Of a DNA stretch of 64,000 bases, positions 17,534 to 26,730 are shown in pieces. Below the pieces are notes generated by a model that made no database searches, was not told the DNA's origin, and saw nothing but the letters and a program-made list of their open reading frames with translations. Each line of letters starts with the position of its first letter. Position 1 is the stretch's first letter. The stretch covers positions 2,341,001 to 2,405,000 of the forward strand of contig NZ_CP080443.1 in assembly GCF_019613955.1 (NCBI RefSeq). Reading direction: 5' to 3'. The stretch is from Chryseobacterium sp. LJ668. GTDB lineage: Bacteria; Bacteroidota; Bacteroidia; Flavobacteriales; Weeksellaceae. The position numbers and the translations under genes were made by a program.

Positions 17534-18997
17534 ATGAAACTAAGTTTAGCAATTTTTTCATTAGCTCTTGCTATGCCTGCTTCAATCATGGCACAAGACA
17601 GTTTGCAGGTATCATCTACCGGTGAATATCCAAACACATTTAGTTCTGGTTCTGCCAATGTAAGCCCTTTCACTCAACAATCTAAAAGATTTAATGATTG
17701 GTCTGTATCTTTTGGTGCAGGTGTACCTTTGGTGCAGTCTGCAGATCTTACATCAATCAAAAATGGTAACGGTAAAAATCTTATCGGTTATTCTGCTTAT
17801 GTAAGTATTGATAAGGCAATTACGCATGCATTTGGTATTAATCTACAGTATGACCGTGGAGAAACTAGACAGGGATGGTTTAACACAAAAGATGCCGCTC
17901 CCGCTAATGCATCAATAAACAGACAAGAAGGTGCAAGAACACAGTATGATGCGATCTCAATTTTAGGAGATATTAACTTTTCTAATTTAATGAGACGTGT
18001 AGATAATAAATCTCCTTACAGATGGGCATTACATGGTTATGCTGGTATAGGTGCAATGGCGTACAAAGCTTATTTGAAAGATGAGTTCGGACAAAGATTA
18101 ATGACAGAAATCAAACCTTTCAAAACGCAGTCGTTCTTCGGACAGGCTGGTGCAGGTTTGAAATACAAAATCAATAACAGATTAGACCTTGAAGGTAGAG
18201 TAATGTATGTGGTGACCACAGATGATCATTTTGATGGAGGTGGACAGCAGTACAGTGATATCAATAGAAGAGAAGATCAGGTATCAGATAATTTCTTCAA
18301 TGCAACTTTAGGATTATCTGTAAAGTTAGGAAAGCATGAGTCGCACTTGATGTGGCATGACCCTTTGCAGGAAATCTATTATAAATTGGATGTTCTGGCA
18401 GAGAAAAATCAGGATATTGATGTTTGTAAAGCTGGTGATGCAGATAACGATGGAGTTTGTGACGATTGGGACAGACAACTGGATACTCCTGCTGGTGCAA
18501 GAGTTGACGGAGCAGGTGTTGCATTGGATGTTGATCTAGACGGAGTAATCGATTTATACGATAAGTGTGTAACTGTTCCAGGACCGGTAGAAAACAATGG
18601 TTGTCCTACCACTACAACATCTAGTAATTCAGGGACTGTAACAGAAGCTGAAACAAAATTAGACGGAATCGAATTTGATTTAAATTCAGACAGAATTTTA
18701 CCTTCAAATACACCAATTCTTAATAATGCCGTTAACTATATCAATACATCAAACGGTGCTTTTACAGTTATCGGAACTACAGATACCAGAGGTTCTGAGG
18801 CTTACAATCAGAATTTATCTGAAAAAAGAGCAAACAGCGTAAAGGATTATCTTGTCAAAAATGGAGTAGAGTCTACAAAGCTAGATGCATTGGGAAGAGG
18901 AAAAAAAGATTTGAAATATCCTGAATGTGATCCTGCTACTAAGTGTCCTGAATGGAAAAACAGAGCTAACAGAAGGGTTTATTTTGAAGCTAAATAA
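17534..18997 (+). CDS. OmpA-family outer-membrane protein with TSP3 repeats
   Basis: A 487-residue protein. A signal peptide (MKLSLAIFSLALAMPASIMAQ) is followed by an N-terminal beta-barrel of about 270 residues. A calcium-binding thrombospondin type 3 segment at about 298-355 has DADNDGVCDDWD and DVDLDGVIDLYDKC. A C-terminal OmpA/MotB peptidoglycan-binding domain has FDLNSDRILPSN and TDTRGSEAYNQNLSEKRANSV. It links the outer membrane to the cell wall and is likely abundant. It is monocistronic, with a long upstream region and a very strong terminator. Confidence 0.93.
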   Translation: MKLSLAIFSLALAMPASIMAQDSLQVSSTGEYPNTFSSGSANVSPFTQQSKRFNDWSVSFGAGVPLVQSADLTSIKNGNGKNLIGYSAYVSIDKAITHAFGINLQYDRGETRQGWFNTKDAAPANASINRQEGARTQYDAISILGDINFSNLMRRVDNKSPYRWALHGYAGIGAMAYKAYLKDEFGQRLMTEIKPFKTQSFFGQAGAGLKYKINNRLDLEGRVMYVVTTDDHFDGGGQQYSDINRREDQVSDNFFNATLGLSVKLGKHESHLMWHDPLQEIYYKLDVLAEKNQDIDVCKAGDADNDGVCDDWDRQLDTPAGARVDGAGVALDVDLDGVIDLYDKCVTVPGPVENNGCPTTTTSSNSGTVTEAETKLDGIEFDLNSDRILPSNTPILNNAVNYINTSNGAFTVIGTTDTRGSEAYNQNLSEKRANSVKDYLVKNGVESTKLDALGRGKKDLKYPECDPATKCPEWKNRANRRVYFEAK

Positions 18998-19012
18998 TAA
19001 GGCTTTTAATTA

Positions 19013-19058
19013 TATAAACAAATACAGTCACGCAATTGCGTGACTGTATTTGTTTATA
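19013..19058. terminator. 46-bp perfect palindrome, shared bidirectional terminator
   Basis: The two 23-base halves are exact reverse complements with no spacer, centred between 19035 and 19036 (ACGCAA/TTGCGT at the middle). It lies between the convergent ompA and exonuclease III genes. Its outer arms are AT-rich and its core GC-rich, so it can terminate both transcripts. Confidence 0.85.
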
Positions 19059-19073
19059 ACAGTTGCGTTTTAA

Positions 19074-19844
19074 TCATTTCAGTTCGATCCATGTTGGAGC
19101 ATGATCACTGCTTTTATCCCAGCCCCGTACGTATTTATCAACTCCGGCATTCAATAAATCAGCAGACAGGTAAGGACTCAGCAAAATATGATCAAGCCTT
19201 ATCCCGGCATTCCGGTCGTAAGCATGGTAAAGGTAATCCCAAAACGTAAAGATCTGCTCGTTGGGGAAAATCTTTCTCAAAGAGTCCGTCCATCCTTTTT
19301 TCTGCATATCCTGAAAGGCTTTTCTTACTTCTTGTCTATATAACGCATCGTTCTCCCATTTTTCAGGTTTATAAACATCTATTTCGGAAGGTATAATATT
19401 AAAATCACCAATAAGAATTGCAGGAAGTTCCATTTTAATGAGCTGGTTGGTTCTTTTTTTAAACCGCTTGATCCATGAAAGTTTATAATCGAACTTAGGT
19501 CCCGGGTAAGGATTGCCGTTGGGAAGGTAAAGACAGCAAATCACTTTTTGATCAATAATTGCTTCAATATATCGGCTTTGAAAATCTTCTGCATCACCCG
19601 GGAGAGTATTCTGCACCTCCTGTATTTCATGATTTTTTGAAAGAATAGCTACTCCGTTCCAACTTTTTTGCCCCTTCCATATTGCATGGTAACCTGCCGC
19701 ATTGATTTCATCTACAGGAAATTTTTCCTGTGGACATTTTAGTTCCTGCAGACACACGATATCTGGTTTTGATTCTTTAAGCCATCGTAGCAAAACAGGA
19801 AGTCTACCGTTGACTCCATTAACGTTATAAGTTGCTATTTTCAT
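19074..19844 (-). CDS. xth: Exodeoxyribonuclease III (AP endonuclease family 1)
   Basis: 256 residues from the ATG at 19844. The start MKIATYNVNGVNGRLPVLL is the family's standard opening; an in-frame extension of 13 codons upstream is unlikely to be coding. Catalytic motifs are LQELKCP (metal Glu), YLPNGNP, ILIGDFNIIP (Asp and Asn) and, near the C-terminus, RLDHILLSP and SSDHAPTWIEL (His). It cleaves abasic sites and degrades 3' ends in DNA base-excision repair. Single gene, convergent with ompA across the palindromic terminator. Confidence 0.95.
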   Translation of the reverse strand: MKIATYNVNGVNGRLPVLLRWLKESKPDIVCLQELKCPQEKFPVDEINAAGYHAIWKGQKSWNGVAILSKNHEIQEVQNTLPGDAEDFQSRYIEAIIDQKVICCLYLPNGNPYPGPKFDYKLSWIKRFKKRTNQLIKMELPAILIGDFNIIPSEIDVYKPEKWENDALYRQEVRKAFQDMQKKGWTDSLRKIFPNEQIFTFWDYLYHAYDRNAGIRLDHILLSPYLSADLLNAGVDKYVRGWDKSSDHAPTWIELK

Positions 19845-20121
19845 ATTTGATTTTCCAATTGTTGAATATAATACATCCGACAAAGATTATTCCACAGCAA
19901 TAAAAAATTGAAAGGATAATTACAAGTGATTTATAAAATGAAATTTATTTATCATCCGCCAAACTTTATGATTGTTTATGGTTTTTACATTTATTTGATT
20001 TGATTAAAAAAATCAAAATAATGGGATTTGAAATAGTTTGTAAAAATTCATATTTTTTCCTTTCGAAATAAACCTTGTGGCATAAATTCTGTAATACAAG
20101 CACAAAATCAAAAATAAAACT

Positions 20122-20544
20122 ATGGATACGATCAATGTAAAGGTAGCTTTTTGCACGCAATGTAAAGGATATTATGCAGCAACTTCAGTTAGAAAAGAAG
20201 ATAATAACCACCCTGAAATAATTGATCATTATTTTTATCATGGTGAACCGCACTTTACATTAAACAGTCGCTTATTTGATAAAAATACCCAATATTTAAA
20301 TACTGACATCCGTATTATTAAATTATCTGAACATCAAGTATCAGATCATCAACATTGCTGTTGCCTAAAGGAAATAAAAACATTAAAAACTGTTACAAAA
20401 AAAACCCCACAGAAAGATAGCAAAACTGAAATAAACCCTGAGAAATCTGAAATAGAATCTGATGTGTACTTCAAAGATTTATATTATACGTATGATAACT
20501 TTCATGGCTTTACAAGACCAGTAAGCCGTTCTATTTCAGCTTAA
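20122..20544 (+). CDS. Hypothetical protein with CxxC and Cys-rich segments
   Basis: A 140-residue soluble protein I do not recognise. CTQCKGYYAA near residue 11 is a possible half zinc knuckle, and a His/Cys-rich stretch HQHCCCLKE near residue 75 could complete it. A Lys/Glu-rich low-complexity linker covers about 85-115. The last 25 residues are aromatic (LYYTYDNFHGF). No membrane segment. It stands alone, followed by a hairpin terminator and tRNA-Leu on the other strand. Probably restricted to close relatives. Confidence 0.65.
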   Translation: MDTINVKVAFCTQCKGYYAATSVRKEDNNHPEIIDHYFYHGEPHFTLNSRLFDKNTQYLNTDIRIIKLSEHQVSDHQHCCCLKEIKTLKTVTKKTPQKDSKTEINPEKSEIESDVYFKDLYYTYDNFHGFTRPVSRSISA

Positions 20545-20579
20545 GATTAAATACTGTTTTCACAAAAAAATTAAATAAA

Positions 20580-20613
20580 AAAACCTCTGAGATCTATTGA
20601 TATCAGAGGTTTT
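20580..20613. terminator. Bidirectional terminator between the hypothetical gene and tRNA-Leu
   Basis: AAACCTCTGA pairs with TCAGAGGTTT around a 12-base loop, with A residues on the left and T residues on the right. It can end both the plus-strand hypothetical gene and the minus-strand tRNA transcript. Confidence 0.8.
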
Positions 20614-20616
20614 CAG

Positions 20617-20698
20617 TACCCGGTACCAGAATCGAACTGGTACATCTTGCGATACTAGAGTTTGAGTCTAGCGCGTCTACCAATTCCGCCAACCGGGC
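20617..20698 (-). tRNA. tRNA-Leu, anticodon CAA
   Basis: Read on the minus strand, the 82-base molecule starts GCCCGGTTGGCGG and its acceptor closes with ACCGGGT plus discriminator A. The anticodon arm is CTAGA-CTCAAAC-TCTAG, giving anticodon CAA for UUG codons. The T arm is ACCAG-TTCGATT-CTGGT. A longer variable region between them is expected for a class II leucine tRNA. No CCA end is encoded. Confidence 0.95.
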
Positions 20699-20766
20699 TT
20701 ACTTTAAATTGGTGTGCAAATATAGAAACTTTTTTTAATCTTCAAAAACTTTTTATACACTTTTCT

Positions 20767-21534
20767 CTAAAATTCTATTTCCAAACCATCGTATGCAAGG
20801 TGCATTCCTTGGGGAAGTAACTTATCTTCAACTTCATGCAGCCCAAAGTGGTGGCTGATATGGGTTAAAAATAATTTCTTAGGTTTTAGTTCTTCAAATA
20901 ATTTAATCACGTCTGGTAAAACAAAATGAGCAGGATGCGGATCAAACTTTCGGATACAGTTTAGAACCAACACATCTAAATTTTGTAATTTCTCCTTTTC
21001 AGTTTCAGAAATAAAACCGGCATCTGTAATATAAGCTACGTTTTTAAATTTATATCCAAAAACTGTTATTTTGTAATGTAAGACCTCAACAGGAGTGATT
21101 TCTAGACCTAAAACTTCAAATGGTTTATTGTCAATTGTATGTAAATCAAAAGCAGGAGCTCCCGGATATCTTTCATCTGCAAATGCATAGGGAAAACGCC
21201 CTTTGACTTCATTTCCAACTCTTTCGCTGCAATATAGCGGCATGTTTTTTCCACTTTTGAAAATCAGGGGGCGCATATCGTCAAGACCTATCACATGATC
21301 GTTATGTTCATGCGTAAGAAGAGCGATGTCAATATGATTTTCATTGTTGATCAGCATCTGCTGTCTGAAATCGGGACCGCAGTCGATGAGAATTTTTTTA
21401 TTTTCATCGGTTGTTACCATTACAGATGCTCTGAAACGATTGTCTTTCGGATTTTGGGACAGACAGACCTCGCAGGTGCAGCCAATTACTGGGACGCCTT
21501 GAGAAGTTCCGGTTCCTAAAAATTTCAACTTCAT
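20767..21534 (-). CDS. MBL-fold metallo-hydrolase (PhnP/RNase Z-like)
   Basis: A 255-residue metallo-beta-lactamase-fold protein. The zinc motif is LLTHEHNDHVIGLDD. N-terminal LGTGTSQGVPVIGCTCEVC has the Cys-x-Cys-x2-Cys cluster seen in PhnP-like phosphodiesterases. LIDCGPDFRQQM precedes the His motif, and ITDAGF and FLTHISHHFG supply the later metal ligands. It probably hydrolyses a cyclic phosphodiester or similar substrate; which one is not visible. No phn genes lie nearby. It is divergent from the next gene with 54 bases between. Confidence 0.88.
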   Translation of the reverse strand: MKLKFLGTGTSQGVPVIGCTCEVCLSQNPKDNRFRASVMVTTDENKKILIDCGPDFRQQMLINNENHIDIALLTHEHNDHVIGLDDMRPLIFKSGKNMPLYCSERVGNEVKGRFPYAFADERYPGAPAFDLHTIDNKPFEVLGLEITPVEVLHYKITVFGYKFKNVAYITDAGFISETEKEKLQNLDVLVLNCIRKFDPHPAHFVLPDVIKLFEELKPKKLFLTHISHHFGLHEVEDKLLPQGMHLAYDGLEIEF

Positions 21535-21588
21535 TTTGTTTTGAGGTTGGTTTAATTTTGGTAAATTTACGAAAAATTTAATGTCCTA

Positions 21589-23016
21589 ATGTATCAGAAA
21601 CTAACTCCTAAACAAAAAGCATTAACAATAAATCTTGATCCTACTATTTATGGTACTTTCGCAGAAATCGGAGCAGGACAGGAAACTGTGCGACACTTTT
21701 TTAGAGCAGGAGGAGCTTCCGGTACAATTGCTAAGGCCATGTCTGCATATGATAAAGACTTTAGTGATGCAATCTACGGAAAGGAGGTAAGAAACCGATA
21801 TGTGACCCAAAACAGACTTCGAAAAATGCTTCGGTACGAAGTTGCACTGATTGAAGAAAGGATTTCCAGAGAAAACAGCCCGAACAGAAAATTTTTTTCC
21901 TATGCCAATACCGTTACTACTATTAATTTTGATAAAACCGTAAAAGGCCACGGCTGGGTAGGAATTCGTTTTCAGATCAAGGAAAATGAAGATTACAATG
22001 AGGTGGTGATTCATGTAAAATTCAAAGAAAATGATGCTACTTTGCAGCAGGAAACCCTTGGTAATTTAGGTGTTAATCTTATTTTTGGTGCATTTACTTA
22101 TTTTGATAACCCGAGAAGGCTGATTGAATCTTTGTATGATGATGTAGCTACAGACAATCTGGAGATTGATATGATCGATTTTAGCGGTCCTGCTTTTGCT
22201 TATGTCGACAACAGATTGATGTCTTTGCAGTTGGTTAAGAATAATATGACCGATGCAGTGATTTTTAATTCTGAAGGTAATAATATGCTTCCGGCAGATG
22301 TTTTATACAAAAAAAATATTTTTGCCGTTAGAGGAAGTTTCAGGCCGGTAACAAAAGTAAATATTGATATGCTCCGCAATGGAATGGATATGTTTCTGAA
22401 AGATGCTATCTGTACACAGGAAGAAACGGAAGTTCTCATTGAAATTACCATCTCAAACCTTCGTGCAGACGGAGATATTGATGAGAGGGATTTCCTCGAC
22501 AGAGTAGATGTACTTGGTAAATTAGGGTATACGGTAATCATTTCTAATTTCTCAGAATATTACAGGCTGATCGACTATTTCTCTCACTATACGAATGGCG
22601 ACATTGGTGTCGCGATGGGTGTAAACAATATGTTGATGGTATTTGATGAAAAATATTATAAAGACTTGTCTGGTGGAATTTTGGAAGCATTCGGTAAGTT
22701 TTTCCGTAATGGAATGAGAGTCTATCTGTATCCTTACAAAGATCCCGAAACCCACGAATTATTAGATTCTGATAACCTTAAAGTGGAAGAAAGTCTGAAA
22801 GAATTGTATAAATATTTCAAGCTCAACAACCGTATTGTAGACATAAAAAATTATAATCCGGAGTTTTTGGAGATTTATTCAAGAGAAATACTGAGAAAAA
22901 TAGCCTGCAATATAAGCGGCTGGGAAAATCAGGTACCGGATGGTGTGGCTGAGATGATAAAAGAAAGAGGAATGTTCGGTTACAAACAGGAGCTTTCTCT
23001 AAAACAATTTTCTTAA
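21589..23016 (+). CDS. Conserved Bacteroidetes protein of unknown function
   Basis: A 475-residue soluble protein without signal peptide or membrane helices. The N-terminal LNLDPTIYGTFAEIGAGQETVRHFF-type block and the GGASGTIAKAMSAYDK loop are glycine-rich and look functional. The middle has IEITISNLRADGDIDERDFLDRV. I recall close relatives in Bacteroidetes and cyanobacteria under misleading names such as nicotinate-nucleotide adenylyltransferase or TonB-related. It has no HxGH nucleotidyltransferase motif and no beta-barrel features, so I reject both names. The next gene follows after 13 bases, suggesting an operon with the GAF protein. Confidence 0.7.
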   Translation: MYQKLTPKQKALTINLDPTIYGTFAEIGAGQETVRHFFRAGGASGTIAKAMSAYDKDFSDAIYGKEVRNRYVTQNRLRKMLRYEVALIEERISRENSPNRKFFSYANTVTTINFDKTVKGHGWVGIRFQIKENEDYNEVVIHVKFKENDATLQQETLGNLGVNLIFGAFTYFDNPRRLIESLYDDVATDNLEIDMIDFSGPAFAYVDNRLMSLQLVKNNMTDAVIFNSEGNNMLPADVLYKKNIFAVRGSFRPVTKVNIDMLRNGMDMFLKDAICTQEETEVLIEITISNLRADGDIDERDFLDRVDVLGKLGYTVIISNFSEYYRLIDYFSHYTNGDIGVAMGVNNMLMVFDEKYYKDLSGGILEAFGKFFRNGMRVYLYPYKDPETHELLDSDNLKVEESLKELYKYFKLNNRIVDIKNYNPEFLEIYSREILRKIACNISGWENQVPDGVAEMIKERGMFGYKQELSLKQFS

Positions 23017-23029
23017 AACAAATTATAAA

Positions 23030-23479
23030 ATGTCTGAATTAAAAAAAAGACTTTCGTCTATTCTTGAAAGTCCAAAACATAATACCGAAGAGAAACTTGA
23101 AAAAGTTTGTCATTTGCTGGATCAGGAAATTTCGTATTTCAACTGGACTGGTTTTTATTTCAAAAACGGAGATAAAGATGAGTTAAAGTTAGGTCCTTAC
23201 GTTGGTGCAGAAACCGATCACATTATTATTCCTTACGGAAAAGGGATTTGCGGACAGGTTGCAGTTTCAAACGAAACATTCATCGTACCTGATGTGCATT
23301 TGCAGGATAATTATTTGAGCTGTTCAATTGATACGAAAGCTGAAATTGTAGTTCCTATTTTCAAAAACGGTGAAAATATCGGTCAGATCGACATAGATTC
23401 TCACACCATCGATCCTTTCACAAAAGAAGATTTAGAATTGCTGGAATGGCTTTGTAATGAAGTTTCCAAGATTTTATAA
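23030..23479 (+). CDS. GAF-domain protein, probable free methionine-(R)-sulfoxide reductase
   Basis: A 149-residue single GAF domain. YFNWTGFYFK, GKGICGQVAVS and SCSIDTKAEIVVPI match the fRMsr pattern. Cys74 and Cys98 are 24 residues apart, the same spacing as the E. coli Cys94 and catalytic Cys118. The equivalent of Cys84 is absent. By family knowledge it would reduce free methionine-R-sulfoxide with thioredoxin. It follows the preceding gene by 13 bases and is closed by a terminator. Confidence 0.8.
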   Translation: MSELKKRLSSILESPKHNTEEKLEKVCHLLDQEISYFNWTGFYFKNGDKDELKLGPYVGAETDHIIIPYGKGICGQVAVSNETFIVPDVHLQDNYLSCSIDTKAEIVVPIFKNGENIGQIDIDSHTIDPFTKEDLELLEWLCNEVSKIL

Positions 23480-23500
23480 TTTTAAAATTTAAAATACATC

Positions 23501-23527
23501 AACTCTGACGAAAATCAGAGTTTTTTT
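23501..23527 (+). terminator. Intrinsic terminator after the GAF gene
   Basis: AACTCTGA pairs with TCAGAGTT around a CGAAAA loop and is followed by T residues. Confidence 0.85.
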
Positions 23528-23549
23528 ATGCTTAAATATTCAATAAAAC

Positions 23550-24278
23550 TTAATGATTAAATTCAGAAATCAATTGCTTAAAATAATCCTCGCATTTCGC
23601 AATATGCGTTCCGTACCAGGAAAACGCTTCTCCATCAACGATGATTATTTTTTTTTCAGGATAAAACTCTTTAAGTTCTTCGATATGTTTCTCTTTAAAA
23701 GGAAAAGGTTCTGACGAAAGCATGATGACATCCGCTTCTGCTAGATCTTCAACCTGAATTTCAGGATAACGGGTTTGATTCTTAAATATATTTTCAAAAC
23801 CTATTTCCGAAAGAATATGATGAATAAAAGTATCTGAACCAACCGTCATATAAGGATTTTTCCAGATCAGATAAGCTGCTTTTATTTTAGAATTTATTTT
23901 TGCCTTATTGAGAACTTCATATATTTTTAGATTGAAAATCTGTGCTCTTTCTTCTTTATTAAAAAGTAAGCCTAAATTTTTAACCAAATAATAATTATCT
24001 TCAATCGTTTCGGTATTGTAAACAATCACTTTAAAATGCTGCATCAATTCGTCAACCTGTTCTTTGACGTTTTCTTCTTTATTTGCTAAAATCAAATCGG
24101 GTTTTAAAGCTTTTATTTTCTCAATATTCAGGTTTTTTGTTCCACCGATAATTTCTGCATTTTTTACTTTTTCTTCCGGATGAATGCAGAATTTGGTTCT
24201 TCCGATAACCTCTTTTTCGGTTAATCCCAAGTCAAATAAGGCTTCAGTGATCGAAGGTACAAGAGAAATGACTTTCAT
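23550..24278 (-). CDS. BtuF-like helical-backbone metal receptor protein, no signal peptide
   Basis: A 242-residue protein with the periplasmic-binding-protein type III fold. VISLVPSITEALFDLGL is the family start and GRTKFCIHP and IGGTKNLNIEKI follow. The central LIWKNPYMTVGSDTFIHHIL region is shared with cobalamin and siderophore-binding proteins. It lacks any signal sequence or lipobox, unlike transport receptors, so it may be cytosolic or misnamed by homology. No ABC permease or ATPase gene is adjacent. The substrate is unknown. It lies 21 bases downstream of mgtE on the same strand. Confidence 0.8.
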   Translation of the reverse strand: MKVISLVPSITEALFDLGLTEKEVIGRTKFCIHPEEKVKNAEIIGGTKNLNIEKIKALKPDLILANKEENVKEQVDELMQHFKVIVYNTETIEDNYYLVKNLGLLFNKEERAQIFNLKIYEVLNKAKINSKIKAAYLIWKNPYMTVGSDTFIHHILSEIGFENIFKNQTRYPEIQVEDLAEADVIMLSSEPFPFKEKHIEELKEFYPEKKIIIVDGEAFSWYGTHIAKCEDYFKQLISEFNH

Positions 24279-24299
24279 TATTTTAGACTTTGCTTAAAA

Positions 24300-25622
24300 T
24301 TACAAAAGTTTTCCGGTTAAGAAAAGCCCGGCAATCGTAAAGTAAATAATAAGTCCCGTTACATCTACCAATGTTGCAACAAATGGGGCAGAAGAAGTAG
24401 CAGGGTCAAGATTGAATTTTTTAAGGATAAAAGGAACCATAGAACCGGATAAAGTTCCCCAAAGTACAATCATAGACAGCGACATCCCGGCGCTCAGCGC
24501 AATAAAAAACCAGTAATCTCCATAATCAAACCAGCCCATTCTGTGCCATATCATAATTCTGAAAAATCCGATAACTCCAAGAAATGTTCCTAAAATCAAG
24601 CCTGTTACCAATTCTTTTTTCATTACAACCCACCAGTCTTTAATAGTAATTTCCTGAAGTGCCATTGCACGGATGATTAGCGTTGCTGCCTGTGAACCAG
24701 AATTTCCGCCGCTTGATATAATTAGAGGAATGAAAAGAGCCAAAACAACTGCTTTTTCAATTTCGTTTTCATAATATCCCATTACTGAGGCGGTAATTAG
24801 TTGAAGAAAGAATAAAACAATCAACCAGAGACCTCTTTTTTTGATCATCTCAAACCAATGCGTCTGAATATAGGGATCATCTAAAGCTTCTACCCCTCCG
24901 AACTTTTGAATATCTTCGGTATTTTGAGATTCAATCTGATCTAAAATATCATCAATGGTTACAATTCCCACCAAAACTCCCGCTTCCGTGATGATTGGAA
25001 GCGCTGTACGATCATATTTTTCAAAATAGGTAACGGCATCTTCTTTGGAAGTTGTGGTTTTGATAGCAACAAACTGATTGTCGGTAAGATCAGAAACCAA
25101 AGTATCTTCTTCAACAAGAAGTAAACTGCCCAATGCCAAATCGTCAATCAGGCGGTTTCTTTCATCTACAACATATAAATGATTGATGGTTTCTACTCTT
25201 TTACCTACTTTTTTGATCTGCTGCAGACACCTTTTTACCGTCCATTCTTTTCTTATCTGAATGTAATAAGGTGTCATCAGACGCGCAATAGAATCAGAAT
25301 CGTAGCCCAAAAGTTTTAAAGCAATTCTTCTTTCTTGTGGATTAAGGTGATTGATAGAATACTTGATCAATTCGTCCGGAAAATCCTCAAAAAGTGCAGT
25401 CCTGTCATCAGGAGTCATCGCATTCAGAATTTCTGAAACATCGTCACTACCGATGCTTCGGATGGTTTCTTCTTGAAAATCGGGGTCTAAATGCGAAAAG
25501 ACGTCTGCTTTGTATTCTTTCGGAACTTTCAGGAAAGCCAACAGCCTTTCATCAGCAGGAAGTTCGCTAAGTCTTTCGGCAATATCGGCTGGGTTAAAAG
25601 TAAGTTCGTCTGTGTAATTCAA
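24300..25622 (-). CDS. mgtE: Magnesium transporter MgtE
   Basis: A 440-residue protein from a TTG at 25622 ([18 protein letters not shown]). An in-frame TTG 11 codons further upstream lies beyond a TATTTTTG element that probably belongs to the promoter, so I prefer the shorter form. The N-terminal domain has repeated helices ([29 protein letters not shown]). Two CBS domains follow at about 120-250, and five membrane helices with the conserved [15 protein letters not shown] pore motif fill the C-terminal half. It conducts Mg2+ across the inner membrane, gated by its cytosolic domains. Confidence 0.93.
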   Translation of the reverse strand: MNYTDELTFNPADIAERLSELPADERLLAFLKVPKEYKADVFSHLDPDFQEETIRSIGSDDVSEILNAMTPDDRTALFEDFPDELIKYSINHLNPQERRIALKLLGYDSDSIARLMTPYYIQIRKEWTVKRCLQQIKKVGKRVETINHLYVVDERNRLIDDLALGSLLLVEEDTLVSDLTDNQFVAIKTTTSKEDAVTYFEKYDRTALPIITEAGVLVGIVTIDDILDQIESQNTEDIQKFGGVEALDDPYIQTHWFEMIKKRGLWLIVLFFLQLITASVMGYYENEIEKAVVLALFIPLIISSGGNSGSQAATLIIRAMALQEITIKDWWVVMKKELVTGLILGTFLGVIGFFRIMIWHRMGWFDYGDYWFFIALSAGMSLSMIVLWGTLSGSMVPFILKKFNLDPATSSAPFVATLVDVTGLIIYFTIAGLFLTGKLL

Positions 25623-25641
25623 AACTGAATTTTTTGATATG

Positions 25642-25649
25642 CAAAAATA
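25642..25649 (-). promoter_or_regulatory. Candidate -7 element (TATTTTTG) for mgtE
   Basis: On the minus strand TATTTTTG precedes the chosen TTG start by 19 bases and fits TAnnTTTG. No clear -33 partner was found. Confidence 0.4.
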
Positions 25650-25705
25650 ATTCAAATTTTCAAGAAAAAGAGAACGATAACATTAAATTAAGAATTTATT
25701 AAAGC

Positions 25706-26263
25706 TTAAAAACCGGCTTCAGATGAGGGTTTCTGTTTTCTCAGTTCTTTCAGAATGATTTTCATAGCGCCGTTCGCTCCGATCTTAATTGAATTTTCTG
25801 CAGAACCGAGAAGACGCATATTTTTGCGATAGGTATCATAGTCAGAGGATGCGATGAAGTTTCCCTCTGCGTCAAAAAGCTTCATACTCACCACAACCTG
25901 ATTAGAGAAAACATATTTCCCTAATCCTACTTTGAAATACTTCACTTTTGGAACAACTACGAAGTCAGCGTCATTGTTTTTACTATATTCTGAAATGGTT
26001 TTAGAATCGATGCTGTCATAAGAAACCTGCACTTCAGATCTCAGCATTTTGTTTTTCCTGAACCCACTTACTTTATTAGAAACAGCACTGAAAAATGCAT
26101 TATTGGTAGGTTCTTTTATTTCTTCAAGATCAGGCTCTACTTCAGGATTGAAGTAAAGGATTTTCTTTATTTTATCAGCATTATGAAGTTTCTGTGCTTT
26201 TACAGAAGAAATACTGATGATAAATACAGTAGAGATAAGTGTAAAAAATAAGATTTTTTTCAT
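25706..26263 (-). CDS. Hypothetical exported protein
   Basis: A 185-residue protein with a signal peptide (MKKILFFTLISTVFIISISSVKAQ). The mature part has alternating strands (DADFVVVPKVKYFKVG, QVVVSMKLFDAEGNFIASS), which is reminiscent of small periplasmic LpoB/GNA1162-like domains, but I cannot assign a family. There is no lipobox. Single gene, divergent from rpsO. Confidence 0.7.
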   Translation of the reverse strand: MKKILFFTLISTVFIISISSVKAQKLHNADKIKKILYFNPEVEPDLEEIKEPTNNAFFSAVSNKVSGFRKNKMLRSEVQVSYDSIDSKTISEYSKNNDADFVVVPKVKYFKVGLGKYVFSNQVVVSMKLFDAEGNFIASSDYDTYRKNMRLLGSAENSIKIGANGAMKIILKELRKQKPSSEAGF

Positions 26264-26277
26264 GTCTTTGTCAACTG

Positions 26278-26285
26278 CAAAAATA
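26278..26285 (-). promoter_or_regulatory. Candidate -7 element (TATTTTTG) for the exported protein
   Basis: TATTTTTG on the minus strand lies 14 bases before the ATG at 26263. A TATG at the -33 distance is only a partial match. Confidence 0.4.
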
Positions 26286-26370
26286 CTGTCTTTTAATGGG
26301 ATGGCATAATTTTATTAAGAAATTTTTAACATATTTTTCTATCATTTTTAATCTATGCAATCGATAATGT

Positions 26371-26401
26371 TTTGCGGTATAAGAAAATAGTTGTACTTTT
26401 G
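26371..26401 (+). promoter_or_regulatory. Promoter of rpsO
   Basis: TTTG at 26371-26374 and TACTTTTG at 26394-26401 are separated by 19 bases, an exact match to the Bacteroidetes housekeeping promoter consensus. The predicted transcript start leaves a leader of about 30 bases before the ATG at 26437. Confidence 0.8.
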
Positions 26402-26436
26402 CACCCGTTACATAATAATCATTAAACAATATTGGA

Positions 26437-26706
26437 ATGTACTTAACAACAGAAAAAAAAGCAGAAATTTTCGCAAAACATGGAAAATCTGCACAAGACA
26501 CAGGAAGTGCTGAAGGACAAGTTGCACTTTTTACTTTCAGAATCAATCATTTATCTCAGCATTTGAAGGCTAACCGTCATGACTTTGCTACTGAGAGATC
26601 TTTGGTAAAATTAGTAGGTAAAAGAAAAAGTTTGTTAGATTACCTTAAAAACAAGGATATCACAAGATATAGAGCAATTATTGCTGAACTTGGATTAAGA
26701 AAATAA
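26437..26706 (+). CDS. rpsO: 30S ribosomal protein S15
   Basis: 89 residues, the standard S15 length. It has the DTGSAEGQVALFTFRINHLSQHL core and the C-terminal LVGKRKSLLDYLKNKD rRNA-binding region. S15 binds the central domain of 16S rRNA early in small-subunit assembly. It has its own promoter and terminator; pnp, its usual operon partner in many bacteria, lies 1.5 kb downstream and is separated by a pagL-like gene. Confidence 0.97.
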   Translation: MYLTTEKKAEIFAKHGKSAQDTGSAEGQVALFTFRINHLSQHLKANRHDFATERSLVKLVGKRKSLLDYLKNKDITRYRAIIAELGLRK

Positions 26707-26730
26707 TCTATAAGATTTCCAAAAATAAAA

